Source: Owenia fusiformis
Lineage: Eukaryota; Annelida; Polychaeta; Sabellida; Oweniidae
DNA: 64,000 nucleotides
Direction of reading: 5' to 3'
NCBI GenBank assembly: GCA_903813345.2
Contig: CAIIXF020000008.1
Coordinates: 39,124,867 to 39,188,866 of the forward strand
The position numbers and the translations under genes are program-made. The notes beneath the pieces are model-generated. The model was not told where the DNA came from, did no database searches, and saw nothing but the letters and a program-made list of their open reading frames with translations. This document shows, piece after piece, positions 50,301 to 59,823 of the stretch. Each line of letters opens with the position of its first letter. Position 1 is the first letter of the stretch.

Positions 50301-52326
50301 TTCTACAAAGGCACTGATAGACCATAGAAGGTGCAACCAGTTTTTTTTCACAAAACCTAACCTTCACATCAATTTAGTTTCTATTATCAATTGAGAATAG
50401 AACCTCTCAATCTGACACATTAAGAAGAATTCAGTAGCCTAAAACAGACTTATTTACCATTCATTGTGAACTGGTCAATCTAAAAAAAGTTTTAATCAAG
50501 TGCAATCGTATAAACTTTTTCTAAAATTAACTGAAAGACAAGGCAACCTAAGTATGTTGATGTCAAAATATTATAAATTATACTGTGCCTTGGAGTGCTC
50601 CTTTTAACAACATTGATAAAATATGAAAGTATTTAACAATATTGATAAAATATGAAAGTATGTATAGTAATTAATGGTAGGTTACTTTCAAAGCATGTGG
50701 ACTTCACAGCCTCTATTATCTACTAACAGCCTACAAATTGCACAATCAAAAGATTGAAATAAAGCTTTTTTCTTGAAATGACTGATGCTTAAAAAGAATT
50801 GCAGCCTAAAGACAAAAAAATGTAAATTATAATGCACCTCATTTTATTCTATAAGGTAATTAAAATTTAGCTAGATCTATTTACAAAAAAGAAGATTTTT
50901 AAAGTAATGCAATGTCTATGATGCAAGTTTACAGGTTACTAGTGGTTTTGGTGATGTTGGCATTTTTCAAGATCATTAATTGGCACCGAGCTCCTATAAG
51001 TTCTTTTTAAATAACACGTGTCTGGGGTATTACAGATGCCAAACTGTTTTTATTAAAAATGAACTTTTAAGGATGTGTATAAAAAAGATGTTTACGACTT
51101 TTACATTGAAATATTCCATTCAAAAGAATTGGTTTTAAGAATAAAAGAAAATATTTCACTGAAAGCTCCGATTTTGTTTGTACTTTCTATTGATAGAATT
51201 ACAATTATTTCAATAGAACTTGGTTCTTTTGAAAACAGTTCCATGTAGAGAGATGTTCCTTATAGAAAGGTGTTCCATCCACCAGTTTTTTGAGAAAAAA
51301 TAATAAAAATAGCATAATTTTGTTTAAAATTGTGAAAACAATATTTTACACCCATATTTAATGAAAATCCTGGGCGAATACGATATAAGTTGTACATGTG
51401 ATGTTTTTATGTATTCTTACATCCTATACACCTTGTGCCTGGCTGAACCTCAATAGGAAATGTCATTTTGACAATTTCAATAGTATTTTTATAATTTAAA
51501 ACAGCAAAAAGGTATAAAAAAAGTAAAGCAATTTGTTAACATGAAAATAATCTTGAGCAAATGCCTGGATTTACATTGTATTGTAAAGTATAATAAAAAG
51601 TCAGAAGTCATAATTTCAATCGTACTCCATATTGCATACTTTTGGAGAAAATCAAGATCATAATACCATTTTCTAAACTTACTTCCTGAAAACTCAAAGG
51701 ATGTCAGTAAAATTCTATGTAATATCCCAGATGCGAGTAGAAATAATCTTGATTAATGTCATTAAAAATTCACAATTCAGTCAAACTAATGTCATATTTG
51801 GAATCTGCATGTAAAATTACATTTAGAAATGTGGTTTTGAAAAGAGTTGATCAACTTAGAAACTTTAATTTTCTTTGAAAATGTGATTTCTAGGTCGGGG
51901 AGATTCCCCATAGACCCCATGTTGTAAAACCACAAAAAGTGAAAAATATTTTCTTGTGTTGGGCAGATAATATTTTCTTTTACTGGACATATTTTAGTTT
52001 GTATAACTATCAGATACATTAGGGTAATATGAAAAGTGAACCACTAAAACTGATGCATATTCAAGTTTAAGGGAATTTTGTAATACCCTGCCATGTTAAT
52101 TCCCCCGAATCAGCCACCTAGTGGCGAAACTGGTAACTACCTACTCGCATCTGAGTAATTGAAGCTCTCTTTTGCGAAACAAAATCAAACTCGATGTACA
52201 AATTGATGCAAGTGGATGCAAATGTAAAATCCACTTGCATCGATGCTAGGAAGATCATTGGTTAATTGTGATGAAACTTACCCAAGTCACAAGTGGGCTT
52301 TCCATGAATTCGCCCACAGTCCCCAT
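29328..52326 (-). CDS. CCDC88-like: CCDC88/Girdin-Daple-like Hook-domain coiled-coil protein, short form (1,044 aa)
   Basis: Twelve coding exons: 52326-52282, 45858-45773, 41126-41018, 37271-37202, 36444-36302, 34442-34174, 33942-33861, 33583-33512, 33077-32991, 32201-32064, 31800-31659 and 31219-29328. All phases agree, for 3,135 nt in total. CCDC88 proteins link microtubule/dynein, actin and G-protein signalling. Residues 1-151 are a Hook-like domain: [10 protein letters not shown], then [43 protein letters not shown] and [20 protein letters not shown]. Residues ~152-414 are coiled coil with [11 protein letters not shown] and [15 protein letters not shown], the CCDC88 order. Exon 12 adds a long Ser/Pro-rich region, HHSSMPA repeats (about 597-643), and a final coiled coil ([20 protein letters not shown]). 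Vertebrate relatives are ~1,850-2,000 aa. The long central coiled coil and GBA-type tail are not seen here. The C-terminus TAL fits a class I PDZ ligand. The start is [11 protein letters not shown]. Intron 8 appears to be GC-AG. Confidence 0.9.
30536..30670 (-). repeat. Coding 21-bp minisatellite (HHSSMPA repeats)
   Basis: In exon 12 of the CCDC88-like gene a 21-bp unit (plus-strand word GAGCTGTGGTGAGCAGGCAT) repeats six to seven times without frame loss. It encodes tandem HHSSMPA. The copies are nearly identical, which suggests recent expansion or homogenisation and length polymorphism. Confidence 0.85.
32023..32046. repeat. Isolated terminal hairpin of the ATGTCACCACC element
   Basis: The palindrome ATATCACCACTTCTGGTGGTGA matches, with one or two changes, the hairpin terminus of the elements at 34605-36165 and 63690. 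It ends about 18 bp from the exon 10 donor of the CCDC88-like gene, so the element must have inserted or remained very close to the splice site. Confidence 0.55.
32199..32722 (-). repeat. 36-bp tandem array that copies a 3' splice site, ~14-15 copies
   Basis: On the minus strand each unit contains TTGCATATATGTTTACAGGAG-type sequence: an AG acceptor followed by GAG. The last unit's TTTACAG/GAG is the real acceptor of exon 10 (32201) of the CCDC88-like gene. The upstream copies lie in the intron and repeat the same site every 36 bp. Nine or so units nearest the exon have no stop in the exon's frame and would each encode [12 protein letters not shown] or close variants. A 2-bp deletion at about 32528 (CTCCTGAAACAT) ends that frame. 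Some distal units carry AGCTCCTATTA in place of AATTGTGTATTA. Confidence 0.85.
33640..33790 (+). repeat. 44-bp tandem repeat, ~3.5 copies, intronic
   Basis: The unit contains AAAAGTTTTGAAATATACAG followed by GGTGTTCATTGTTCCTGG. It repeats at 33647, 33691 and 33735, plus partial ends, within an intron of the CCDC88-like gene. Related TATACAGGGTAATC lies at 33392. Confidence 0.75.
34605..36165. mobile_element. ATGTCACCACC element carrying ~10 tandem units with AGGTCA direct repeats
   Basis: The ends are inverted: ATGTCACCACC on the left, GGTGGTGACAT on the right. The right end also folds into the hairpin TGTCACCACTTTTGGTGGTGACA. Inside are about ten tandem units of roughly 130-170 bp, marked by TGTAGATGATTTTGAAAAA and GAGAAGGTCATTGAAGGTCA. 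They are followed by a GC-rich block of ACGCCGGACGCCAACCGCC words and GTCGCAAAAAAAACGGAGAC. A copy in opposite orientation begins at 63690. No coding capacity. It sits in intron 5 of the CCDC88-like gene. Confidence 0.85.
36729..36789. repeat. AGCGGGCAGAT palindrome
   Basis: AGCGGGCAGATA appears at 36729 and 36761, and its complement TATCTGCCCGCT at 36778-36789. The inner part (GAGCGGGCAGATATAGTATA continuing to TCTGCCCGCT) is a nearly loopless palindrome. Intronic. Confidence 0.6.
37070..37190. repeat. Imperfect ~120-bp palindrome (GGTTCAGGATA arms)
   Basis: The left arm ATTATCCTATAGTCGGTTCAGG ... GGGATTATCC pairs with the right arm GGATAATCCAAGTATCCTGA ... ATATAGGATAAT. The loop is GC-richer (CCCGAGGGCTGCAG). 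It ends within 12 bp of the exon 4 donor of the CCDC88-like gene. The open frame between this and the 36729 palindrome (36836-37069, +) has no recognisable domain. Confidence 0.65.
38175..38587 (+). mobile_element. AGATGCGAGTAG MITE family, copy 3
   Basis: It runs from CTCAGATGTGAGTAGG to CTACTCGCATCTAG. The interior matches the other copies (ACATGGGGTCTATGGG, TTTTTAATGACGTAAATC). Located in intron 3 of the CCDC88-like gene. Confidence 0.8.
39425..40975 (+). repeat. 1.5-kb satellite of TATAGGCAAAACAC units with higher-order structure
   Basis: Basic words are CTTTATAGGCAAAACAC followed by CACATACCATATAGGCGACA, and CTACATAAGTAAACAC or CTACATAAGCAAACACC. They combine into recurring composites of about 68 and 100 bp repeated roughly fifteen times from 39560 to 40590, with more divergent units at both edges. 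It ends about 40 bp short of exon 3 of the CCDC88-like gene. Short ORFs here are repeat artefacts. Confidence 0.85.
41940..42085 (+). repeat. Dispersed intronic repeat, copy i (family also at 44830, 49595)
   Basis: Shared order of words: AAATTTGAATGAACT, TTCTTGCATTTCTATACAAT, TCTGTTTACTTTATTCCTTGCT, then TTTTCAATTTGAAATCA and a GACATTTT end. Similar segments occur at 44830-44990 and 49595-49745, with a part at 42800-42870. All lie in introns of the CCDC88-like gene, in the same orientation. Non-coding, origin unknown. Confidence 0.55.
42285..42391 (-). other. Candidate alternative (poison or terminal) exon of the CCDC88-like gene
   Basis: A good acceptor (TTATCTTTTACTTTAG/G) is followed by 32 protein-like codons, then TAA. 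The phase fits the end of exon 2, because its trailing AT plus the first G gives ATG. The peptide reads [20 protein letters not shown] and then [13 protein letters not shown] possible donor (GATTAG/GTATAC) gives a 107-nt cassette. Inclusion would stop the protein within the Hook domain. It could equally be a chance ORF. Confidence 0.3.
43930..44062 (+). repeat. 21-bp tandem repeat, ~6 copies
   Basis: The unit GTGCATATACTGACATTGTAT is repeated with a few substitutions (GAGCATATTCTGTCATTGTAT). Intronic. Confidence 0.8.
45000..45165 (+). mobile_element. Possible 3' end of a LINE/SINE retrotransposon with poly(A)
   Basis: A stretch ending TGTATTCTATTGAAATAAATT is followed by about 15 A. This looks like a retroposed 3' end on the plus strand (antisense to the host gene). 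No reverse transcriptase frame was found upstream, so it would be a short or 5'-truncated copy. Confidence 0.4.
45203..45405. mobile_element. CAGGCCCGTAGCC MITE, copy B
   Basis: It starts CAGGCCCGTAGCCAGGATTT and ends ATGGCTACGGGCCTG. The interior matches copy A (25879) in reverse orientation: GGGGGTTCACTTTT, TGGTGAAAAACTG and AAGAATTTTTGGCC. It follows the poly(A) tract at 45165 by about 40 bp. Confidence 0.85.
46089..46115 (+). mobile_element. Lone mariner-like terminal repeat
   Basis: CATACGAGGGTTGTCCCAGA followed by AGTAATG resembles the terminal repeats of mariner-class transposons. I see no matching inverted end and no transposase frame nearby, so it is at most a remnant. Confidence 0.35.
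47808..48716 (+). repeat. 65-bp minisatellite, 14 copies, intronic
   Basis: The unit starts CTTTACCTAAAGCTTGTACT and ends ACTGATTCATTCTACATGT; the period is exactly 65 bp. Copies are nearly identical and fall into two subtypes, GGTACAGTCTG and GGCACAGGCTG, with a mixed GGTACAGGCTG form. The subtypes are interleaved, a sign of recent unequal exchange. Confidence 0.9.
48891..49113. mobile_element. Palindromic MITE, 223 bp
   Basis: The ends CATACTATACTTCTACTTAA and TTATGTAGAAGTACAGTATG are inverted. Internal TTAATTTGGCGGC / GCCGCCAAATTA words recur in both orientations. Non-coding, in intron 1 of the CCDC88-like gene. Confidence 0.7.
51728..52156 (-). mobile_element. AGATGCGAGTAG MITE family, copy 4 (reverse)
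   Basis: It begins AGATGCGAGTAGAAATAATC and ends GTAACTACCTACTCGCATCT. The interior is the reverse complement of copies 1-3. Copy 4 and copy 3 share more detail with each other (such as GGGCAGATAATATTTTC on one strand) than with copies 1 and 2. The CRE-like TGACGTAA is mutated to TAATGTCATTA here. Confidence 0.8.
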
Positions 52327-52363
52327 TGTAAATATCTTGGTTTTCTCTACATTAGCTGATAAC

Positions 52364-53447
52364 CTGCAAATCAAAGAGACTGAATGATTAGGATGTTTAG
52401 GTAACAAGCAAAAAATCTTCACATAAAAGGAGAAGAATCAGTTTTGCTACCGAAACTTTTTGTGGATAGATGTGATTTTGTGTCAGATGTGATTGCAAAT
52501 AATACACAACATCTACCAAATGAAAAAGAGTCTGTTGTAAGTAAATTACCCGACACAAAGTTCTAATAAAAACTCTCCTTAGTATCTAAGAAAGCAGTAA
52601 GATTCAACTTTTTGTGAGTCAATCTAACCTTAAAGGGTGACGCATATCGTTTAGCAAATCGAACGCTCGTTTCTGGTGTTGCTCACCGTTTAGTATAAAA
52701 GGCCCGATCCCGGAATAATTCTCAAGGGTTCACAGGTTCGAGGTCGTTGTGTCAACACCTCTAACTGTTATATAGCATAAGTATATTATAGATCGTCACA
52801 CATTTATAAAAGGGTGATTTTTATTTTGACAAATCAATTCCAAATTTATGGGTGAAGTTTCAGGATCTTTTATTTGTGTATAATAAGGAAAAATTGTCAT
52901 CTAAATTTCCCCATAACGTAATAGCACACAGCTTGGCATATGAAATATCCTACAAATGAAACAAAGCAAGACAAACCGGTTTCTAATACAAGGATTTATA
53001 TTGGCTGTTGTACATGTATTCTTTGAACGCAATCACTCTGTGGATAACGTTTTCAAAATCATTATAAACGGATAACTTTATCTCAAAGACAATTTCAATA
53101 AACTGGATTTTACAGAACTCCCCTTATTTCTTAAAAATGGACTGATCCAGTTGATTCGCCTGGAGCCGCCATATTGTTTTTATACGGGATGCTAATAGGA
53201 ACCCTTTAAAAGTAAGCAATCAAATTACCAAAGTGCAATATTATACAAAATATCATATATTCGAACATGACTGTATTCACGCCTTCTATAAACTGTAAAC
53301 AAAGTCAACAATTCATTCGGGGTATATTCGCAAACATTGCCCCTGGTAATACGTGTAATGTGTGATGTCATAACGGCGAACTGTAGTAATGGCGGACCAT
53401 AATGAATATTCGAAACATTTTGGTGAGTATTCATGTTCGAATCGCAA
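52364..53447. other. Upstream region of the CCDC88-like coding start, no exon seen
   Basis: The exon holding the start codon begins at 52363 after TTGCAG, so at least one 5' UTR exon must lie further right. No coding feature is seen in this stretch. Confidence 0.35.
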
Positions 53448-53611
53448 TATAGACCTCAGAGCAGGTGTAATATCGTCGAATACACCCCTTAGGGCTAGGC
53501 ACAAAAGCTTTCAAACCCCTCACTCCCTTTGGTCGTTCAGGGTACAGAAAACGTTTGTGCCTAGCCCTACGGGGTGTATTCGACAATATTACCCCTGCTC
53601 TTTGGTCTATA
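53448..53611. repeat. 164-bp palindrome with GC-rich loop
   Basis: The left arm TATAGACCTCAGAGCAGGTG ... GGGCTAGGCACAAA pairs with the right arm TTTGTGCCTAGCCCTACGGG ... CCCCTGCTCTTTGGTCTATA. The loop holds CCCCTCACTCCCTTTGGTCG. Same layout as 17152-17289, with different sequence. Confidence 0.7.
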
Positions 53612-53900
53612 TTTCTTAATTATGAACTTTCAAAATGAAATATCAGAAGAAATCTAAATGTATAACATAAAAAATAAATTTGATATATATTGGCAAAATG
53701 AATCAACAGAGGATATTGTCACAATATACTCCGGAAAAACAATATGAGGAGGATATTGTGATGATATAGATATTTCTCAAAACCGTAGGATGTCCTAAAA
53801 ATATGCTCCTTAGCCATAATCAATAACAAGAAAAACCAACTTACTTCCTGCAAAAGCTATGTAGATTTTGTTATAATAGCTTTCCCACGGCGCACTTGGA

Positions 53901-54358
53901 CAGCTGAATAATAGTGACCTTTAAAACACATGAATAATGAGATCCGCGGCTTACTTTTGGTCTCTAACTGTGTCTTACATCAGTATCATCAATCTGTGTA
54001 AGTATTGGAGCACTGGAATATTTCTTTTTCCATCAAGAGTTGTAAATTGTTCATCGAGTGAATGTTTTTTCGACCAATTTCCAATATGGCAGTTTGCTAG
54101 GAGCAAGATACGCAACAAACAAAATGAATTTTGAGAATGAGTTAGGTTTGGACAACCTCCGGAGATTTACGAAAATGTCCGAACAGAAAACACCATATTG
54201 GAATTTGGCAGAAAAAACATTCACTCGACCAGCATCCAGCAATTACAAGTCTTAATCGAAAAGGAAGTACTTCAGCGCTCCGATACTTGCATGAAGGGAT
54301 GATAAGAGAGTCGCGGATCAACTTAATTCGTGTTTCAAAGGTCACTGTTATTCAGCTG
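53901..54358. mobile_element. Long inverted repeat, 458 bp
   Basis: The ends CAGCTGAATAATAGTGACCT and AGGTCACTGTTATTCAGCTG are complementary. Pairing continues through ATCCGCG, AAGTATTGGAGC, TCGAGTGAATGTTTTTTC and CCAATATGG to a centre near 54130. The opposing ORFs at 53937-54345 are products of the inverted structure. Confidence 0.75.
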
Positions 54359-54709
54359 ACCATTTCTCCGTTGGAGAGCCATAGGTTTCAAAATCTAGCA
54401 TGGCTCTCGAAGTGAGTAAGAACTGACCATTTGTTCTCATGATTTTCAATGATGTCATTTAGGCTAATTTTGCCATCTTATAGTGATAGCTGAGACTAAC
54501 GCCCACTACGGGCTACAGCTGTTATATGTTGAAGACAAGCACTGTCGTACATGTATGTGACAAGTAAAAGAAGCCATTCCATTCACGACTTCAACTGTTG
54601 CCAAATAGCAAATCCAAAATAATACACAAAAGTTATGTTTCTAAAACATAAATGATTTCCATATAATATTGCTGTGTAACTTAGATCAATGATCTGAGAT
54701 CGACTATAA

Positions 54710-57700
54710 CACGCCTAACCATCGCGTAAGCAGGCGTCACCATACAGCGTCAAAAAATACAGTAGTACAGTTTTCTGTACGGTGACGAAAATTAACTGAG
54801 TTGAAGCAAAAACTATAATGAGGGTTTTAAAATGATTAATTAGATGAAAATAAATACGATTTCGGGTGTAATGAAAACAGCATTCTCTTAGGAATGGTTT
54901 TAACTTTCTAATTATGATAAAAGTTTTTCGAGCACTGCTCGGATTTTTTCTGACTGGATCGGCCCACATAATCGACTCGAGAGAAAAATGGTGTTTTTTT
55001 CACTTTTCGTTTGGTTATTATTTTCCCTGTCGTCTGAGAGTATCCCTTAAGAAAAAAGCCATGGTAACCATGGTATTCCATGGTGCGCCCATGGTAATCC
55101 ATGGTTTTCCATGGAAATTCATGGTTTTCCATGTTATTTTCCATGGAAATTCATGGACGCCCATGGTAATCTTCCATGGATATTTACCATGATTTTCCTT
55201 TGTAATTGTTGGTTTGGTAATTGGTTTTTAATGGATGTGTCATGGAGATGTAAAATCAACAATTTTGGTAGGATTTGTATTTACCAAAATCTCCAAAATG
55301 AATGTTTTGATGATATATCCCAGTTAGACTGAGACTTATCATTGAGAAAAAAGGGTGGACATTTCATTTTGAAGGTATAGCAAGAACATTCATCGAATGT
55401 TAGACTCAGCTTACAAATGAGAAAATATGTGAAACAGCAGAGCAGAGAGTAGGCCACAAGATTTCAAAAACAATTGTGCAAAGGCCTTTTGTGTAGATCA
55501 AGACTAGATAGAGATTGCTTATTTTTTAGGCCAAACACTTCTTTCCTTTGAAAAAGATTAAGTCAAACTAGCCCAAGCTCTGTTTTATTTCAATACTTTC
55601 TTTAATTTTCAGTTTTAAAAATCAATATGAAGTAATTTAAGAAATAAATAACTCATTTTCTTAAATTACATTTCGTACATTTGAGAATACAATCAAAAAC
55701 CATGGTTTCTTTCTTTGAAGTTGAGAAAACTGCAATCAAAAGCCATGGAAGACGGTTGATTGCAATTGAAAGCCATGCTTTTCCATGGTTATTTCTTTGA
55801 TGTTTTGGAAAGTGCAATCAAAAGCCATCGTTTTCCATGATTATTCTTTTGATCTTTTGAAAGTCCATGGTTTTCCATGGGCTATTTGTTTGGTCTTTTG
55901 GAAGCAGAAAAATGAATAATACATTATGTTTCTAAATGAACTTCTCCAAATTAAGTCCCATTCAACTTTTATAAGCATATTATCTGAAAAAAATCCACAG
56001 AAAAGTATATACTTTTACAGAATTTTGAATTGAAATTGAGATGGGGGATTAAACACAAGCCTATGGCTGCAAACTGAAATGTTATACCTAAGTGATAAAA
56101 ATTCAATTTGTCTATGTAAGAATATATATTTAAAAAAAAGTTGCATGGAAGAAGGGGAGGGGGTTAACAACACCATTTGGCTTAAAACATGAAACATAGT
56201 ATAAGTAATTAAAATTGATTTGTCTTTGAATAGGAATAAATAATCATTTGCATAATTTTTAAATATTTGGTTGCCATTATTCTATGTTAATTAGGTGTCT
56301 TAACTCTCAAATTAATGTCAAAAGATTAATCTCTTTACAACAGATTATAAGAGTGAGTGTAGACAGTGCAAGTCAAAAACTCATTGTTGATCAAATAAAA
56401 CCAAATAGGATTTACTCCAAGTAAAAATGTTTATTCAGTCTGCAATAAGGGAATCCAGTGAGCTGATTTTATCACTTCTTTTTTTCTTTTTTTACATAAG
56501 TGCCAAAGTTAAATGATAGCAAATCCCAGCAAACAAATTATTACTTTTAATTGTGGGGTCAAATCATCAATTAAAAAAATATTAAGTAAACAGTTCTTTG
56601 TCATATGACACTATGTACAGAATGTACTAAACATATATTCAGATTGTAAAAACATGGTTGTATTTCAGGCCTGAAACCAGCTTTTGTCAAGAAGGTTGAC
56701 TTTCTCAAAGATTTTTGGGTGGGGGGGGGGTGTGTTATATTCTTTTATCTATGATTAATGAGACTAATTCTCAATCAAGCTTGGATTCATTCGTTAAAAT
56801 ATTGATTCAATTTTGAAGATTTTGGTAAAAACAAAACCTGCCAAAATTGTTGATTTTACAACTCAAGTGTCATGGTAAAAACATGGCATGTTCATGAAAA
56901 AACAATTACCAAACCACCAATTACCACGGAAAATCATGGTAAATATCCATGGAAGATTACCATGGGTATCCATGAATTTCCATGGAAAATACCATGAAAA
57001 ACCATGAATTTCCATGGAAAACCATGGATTACCATGGACGCACCATGGAATACCATGGTTACCATGGCTTTTTTCTTAAGGGATGGATTATTTTTATGAG
57101 AATATGTATTTGTTATCTACACATTTTAGAACAGATGAATATTCGGCAAATAATCATTCAGTGTATTTATTTAAAAAAGATCAGAACTGTACGGTGACGC
57201 ATCAGCTGTATGGTGACGCTTCCTTAGATTTTATGAAGTGCTCTAAGCTTACTGTTCGAACAAGAGGTAAAGAAGCGTCAGATCTACATGTACCTTATCA
57301 CTGGTAAGTATCAAGTGAAGGTTACAGCCGTCACCTTCGCATTTAAGATGGCGGACAGGAAGTATTAATTTCGATATTTTTAGTTTTCATGGAATTAACT
57401 ATTTGAAAATTGATGTAATGCTTAAGTATCATTTGAACTAAACCAGGCTTTTCTCATATGACTAACAAAGATAGCCTACACAGCCATCTTTACCCCATGC
57501 AAGATATTGCATCTTTCATCCTAAAAAGTCACACGTGCAAGATGAGATTTACTTGTGACATCCATTGTTTTAAAACATCAATAACATAGCAACAAGAGAG
57601 TTTTTGGTTTCATGATCTTTACCGTATCATACATTTCCAGTAACCTTCCATTAAGCTGTGGAAGATATCGCTGTAGCGCCCATGCACTATATATGAACAA

Positions 57701-58236
57701 ATGATCATACTCCAGAGTTTCCATTTCATACAATGTTAGTCTCATTTAGTTCATCAAAGCATTGCGTCACCGTACAGCTGGTGCGTCACCGTACAAATTT
57801 GATCTTTTTTAAATATACATAATGAATAGTTGTTTGCTGAATCTTCGCCCTTTCTAAAATGTGTAAGTAACAAATACATATTCTCATAAAAATAATCCAT
57901 ACTCTCAGACGGTAGGGAAAATAATAACCAAACAAAATGTGAAAAACAACCTTTTATCACTCTGGTCGATTATGTGGGCCGATTCACTCAGAAAAAATAC
58001 GAACAGTGCTCGTAAAACGTTTACCATAATCAGAAAGTTAAAACCATTTCTAAGAGAATGCTGTTTTTATTTCACATGAAATCGTATTAGTTTTCATCAA
58101 ATTAATTTTTTTAAACTCTTGTCATAATTTTTGCTTCGAAGCAGTTAATTTGCGTTAGATCTACCGTACAGAAAACTGTACTCCGCTATTTTTTGACGCT
58201 GTACAGTGACGCCTGCTTACGCAATGGTAAGGCGTG
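54710..58236. mobile_element. Long-terminal-inverted-repeat element interrupted by a nested element
   Basis: The ends are CACGCCTAACCATCGCGTAA and TTACGCAATGGTAAGGCGTG. Both are flanked by TATAA (54705-54709 and 58237-58241), a candidate 5-bp target duplication. The right arm (about 57762-58236) is collinear, in reverse, with the left arm 54710-55043 joined to 57083-57230. The gap is the inner element at 55044. Without it the element is ~1.5 kb with ~470-bp inverted arms. The arms carry paired GTACGGTGACG / CGTCACCGTAC words. No transposase frame was identified. Confidence 0.8.
55044..57082. mobile_element. Nested 2.0-kb element with CCATGG-array terminal inverted repeats
   Basis: The ends are CCCTTAAGAAAAAAGCCATGG and its complement, flanked on both sides by AT. 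For about 150 bp at each end the sequence is an array of ATGG/CCAT words built around CCATGG (e.g. GGTAACCATGGTATTCCATGG). Further AAAAGCCATGG words are spread over 55697-55900. The centre is AT-rich with no ORF of interest, so it is non-autonomous. It interrupts the left arm of the outer element. Confidence 0.85.
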
Positions 58237-59823
58237 TATAATTGAGAGAAATATAAAATCTCCAAAAGTTAACTTTTTTGAAGAACAAAAATTGAAAACA
58301 AAACAACAATCAATCGAGAATGTTGACAAAAAGTTTTAAACTTCGAAAACCTCTTACACAAAAAGCAAAGCTCTTACCTTCAAAAGCCTTCGGTTTCTGA
58401 GATCCTTTAGATATTTACTACATAATTCCTCTTGTAAATGGATCTATACTGTCTGTTTTAACAAGTTAAAACATAAAAACAGCGAGCCATTATACTTTCC
58501 AACTTCAAATTTGAAGCACCTGCCTTGAACTTTGACCCTACCTAGTGACTAATCGCGCTCTCTATTTGTGAAACTTAGAACTATCTTCACTAAATTTACG
58601 AACAAGACAACTTATCTTGCTGATGTTGTTCCATGTTTAGACACAAGTTATAATCATGAAAAGTGAAATCCATGAAAATAGCACAGAGAGCTTTTTACAT
58701 ATAAATCATTTCCCTTAAACATGTTAAAAGGTCATTGAATTGAATAGTGAAATACTTAATTAATAGTGACCAAATGTATATGTATTACATTTCTTATTAA
58801 TTCATGGGGAAGGGCAAAAAGTTCTGTCAGATCTAAATAACCTTCTTTATTCAGTTCGATTACATCATTATGGGTGTTCATATTTATAAAAAGTAAATCT
58901 CTCAGTATGAACCAAACAAAAGGCTAATCCGATTCTAAACTGACACGACTTTATCTAAGTATTCATTTGAGACTAATCATCTTTTTAAATTTTGATGCAT
59001 CCTGTGGGAAATAAAATGGCCAAAGAAATTGAATACTGTCAAGAGAATACATGTAACTAACACTTGGATGATCAGAAGGGAGTATACGGGATTCTGGATA
59101 GGATTACACCCCACCCTCCTAAAAGCCTTGCCCAAGTCGGTCTCTTTTACTTATGATCTTGATTTCTGTTATGACCGGCAGTAATAATTCAAGAGTTAGG
59201 ATGAGGGAAAAAATACCGACTTGGGCAAGGCTATCCTAAAGATGATGAGATTATTCATCATCATGTCAATGGTATGATCCATCAAAATTGTTCATGGTGA
59301 CATGTGCATTGTGCATGTATGAAATGTCTCTCCATGGCTGAGGTGTTTAAAGCATTGAAACTTGAATTGATCATGAAGACGAGCGTTCAAGACCCCGTAT
59401 CTTACTTGACCTGTGACATCACTGTTAATAAGACTAAAGGGTAAAAAGAAAAGAGTCAGAACTATGGCATTGAGAACGGAAAAAGATGGCTAAGAGCCTA
59501 AGATAATTGTGTCTCCAAGAGCTTTTAATATAATTATCTTCAAATAAAGATGGGAGTTGCAATCAATTGGTTTAAAATAGAAACTCTTGAGAAGACACTG
59601 GAGGGGTTAATGCACTTGTTTTGTACGCATTGAACAGAGAGGCGACGGGTTCATAAGTATTATCTAGCTAGGTGCATTCATTCACCCTCTTGGTCTCTGA
59701 GGAGCAAGTCCATACGACAATCCAACGCATTAGAGGCGGTGTTCACCGTCTATTATCTATCAAGACGCGAAAATGCAAACATCGATGGTCAAATATTTAG
59801 CGCTCGTAAATTTAGTGCAACCA
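58237..59823. other. Intergenic between CCDC88-like and GNPAT (opposite strands)
   Basis: The two genes are divergently oriented. A strong minus-strand donor (TTTGAAG/GTAAGAG, exon end at 58378) could close a 5' UTR exon of the CCDC88-like gene; another candidate (GGAA/GTAAGTTGG) is at 53845. Neither is proven. Apart from the small inverted repeat at 59124 nothing else was recognised. Confidence 0.35.
59124..59232. repeat. Short inverted repeat, 18-bp arms
   Basis: AGCCTTGCCCAAGTCGGT and its exact complement ACCGACTTGGGCAAGGCT enclose about 73 bp. A small MITE or hairpin upstream of GNPAT. Confidence 0.65.

Noticed and set aside
55047-57080. piggyBac-type insertion because TTAA occurs at both ends
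   Set aside because: The TTAA is inside CCCTTAAG and is part of the inverted ends. The empty site reconstructed from the other arm shows no TTAA, so the target is not TTAA.
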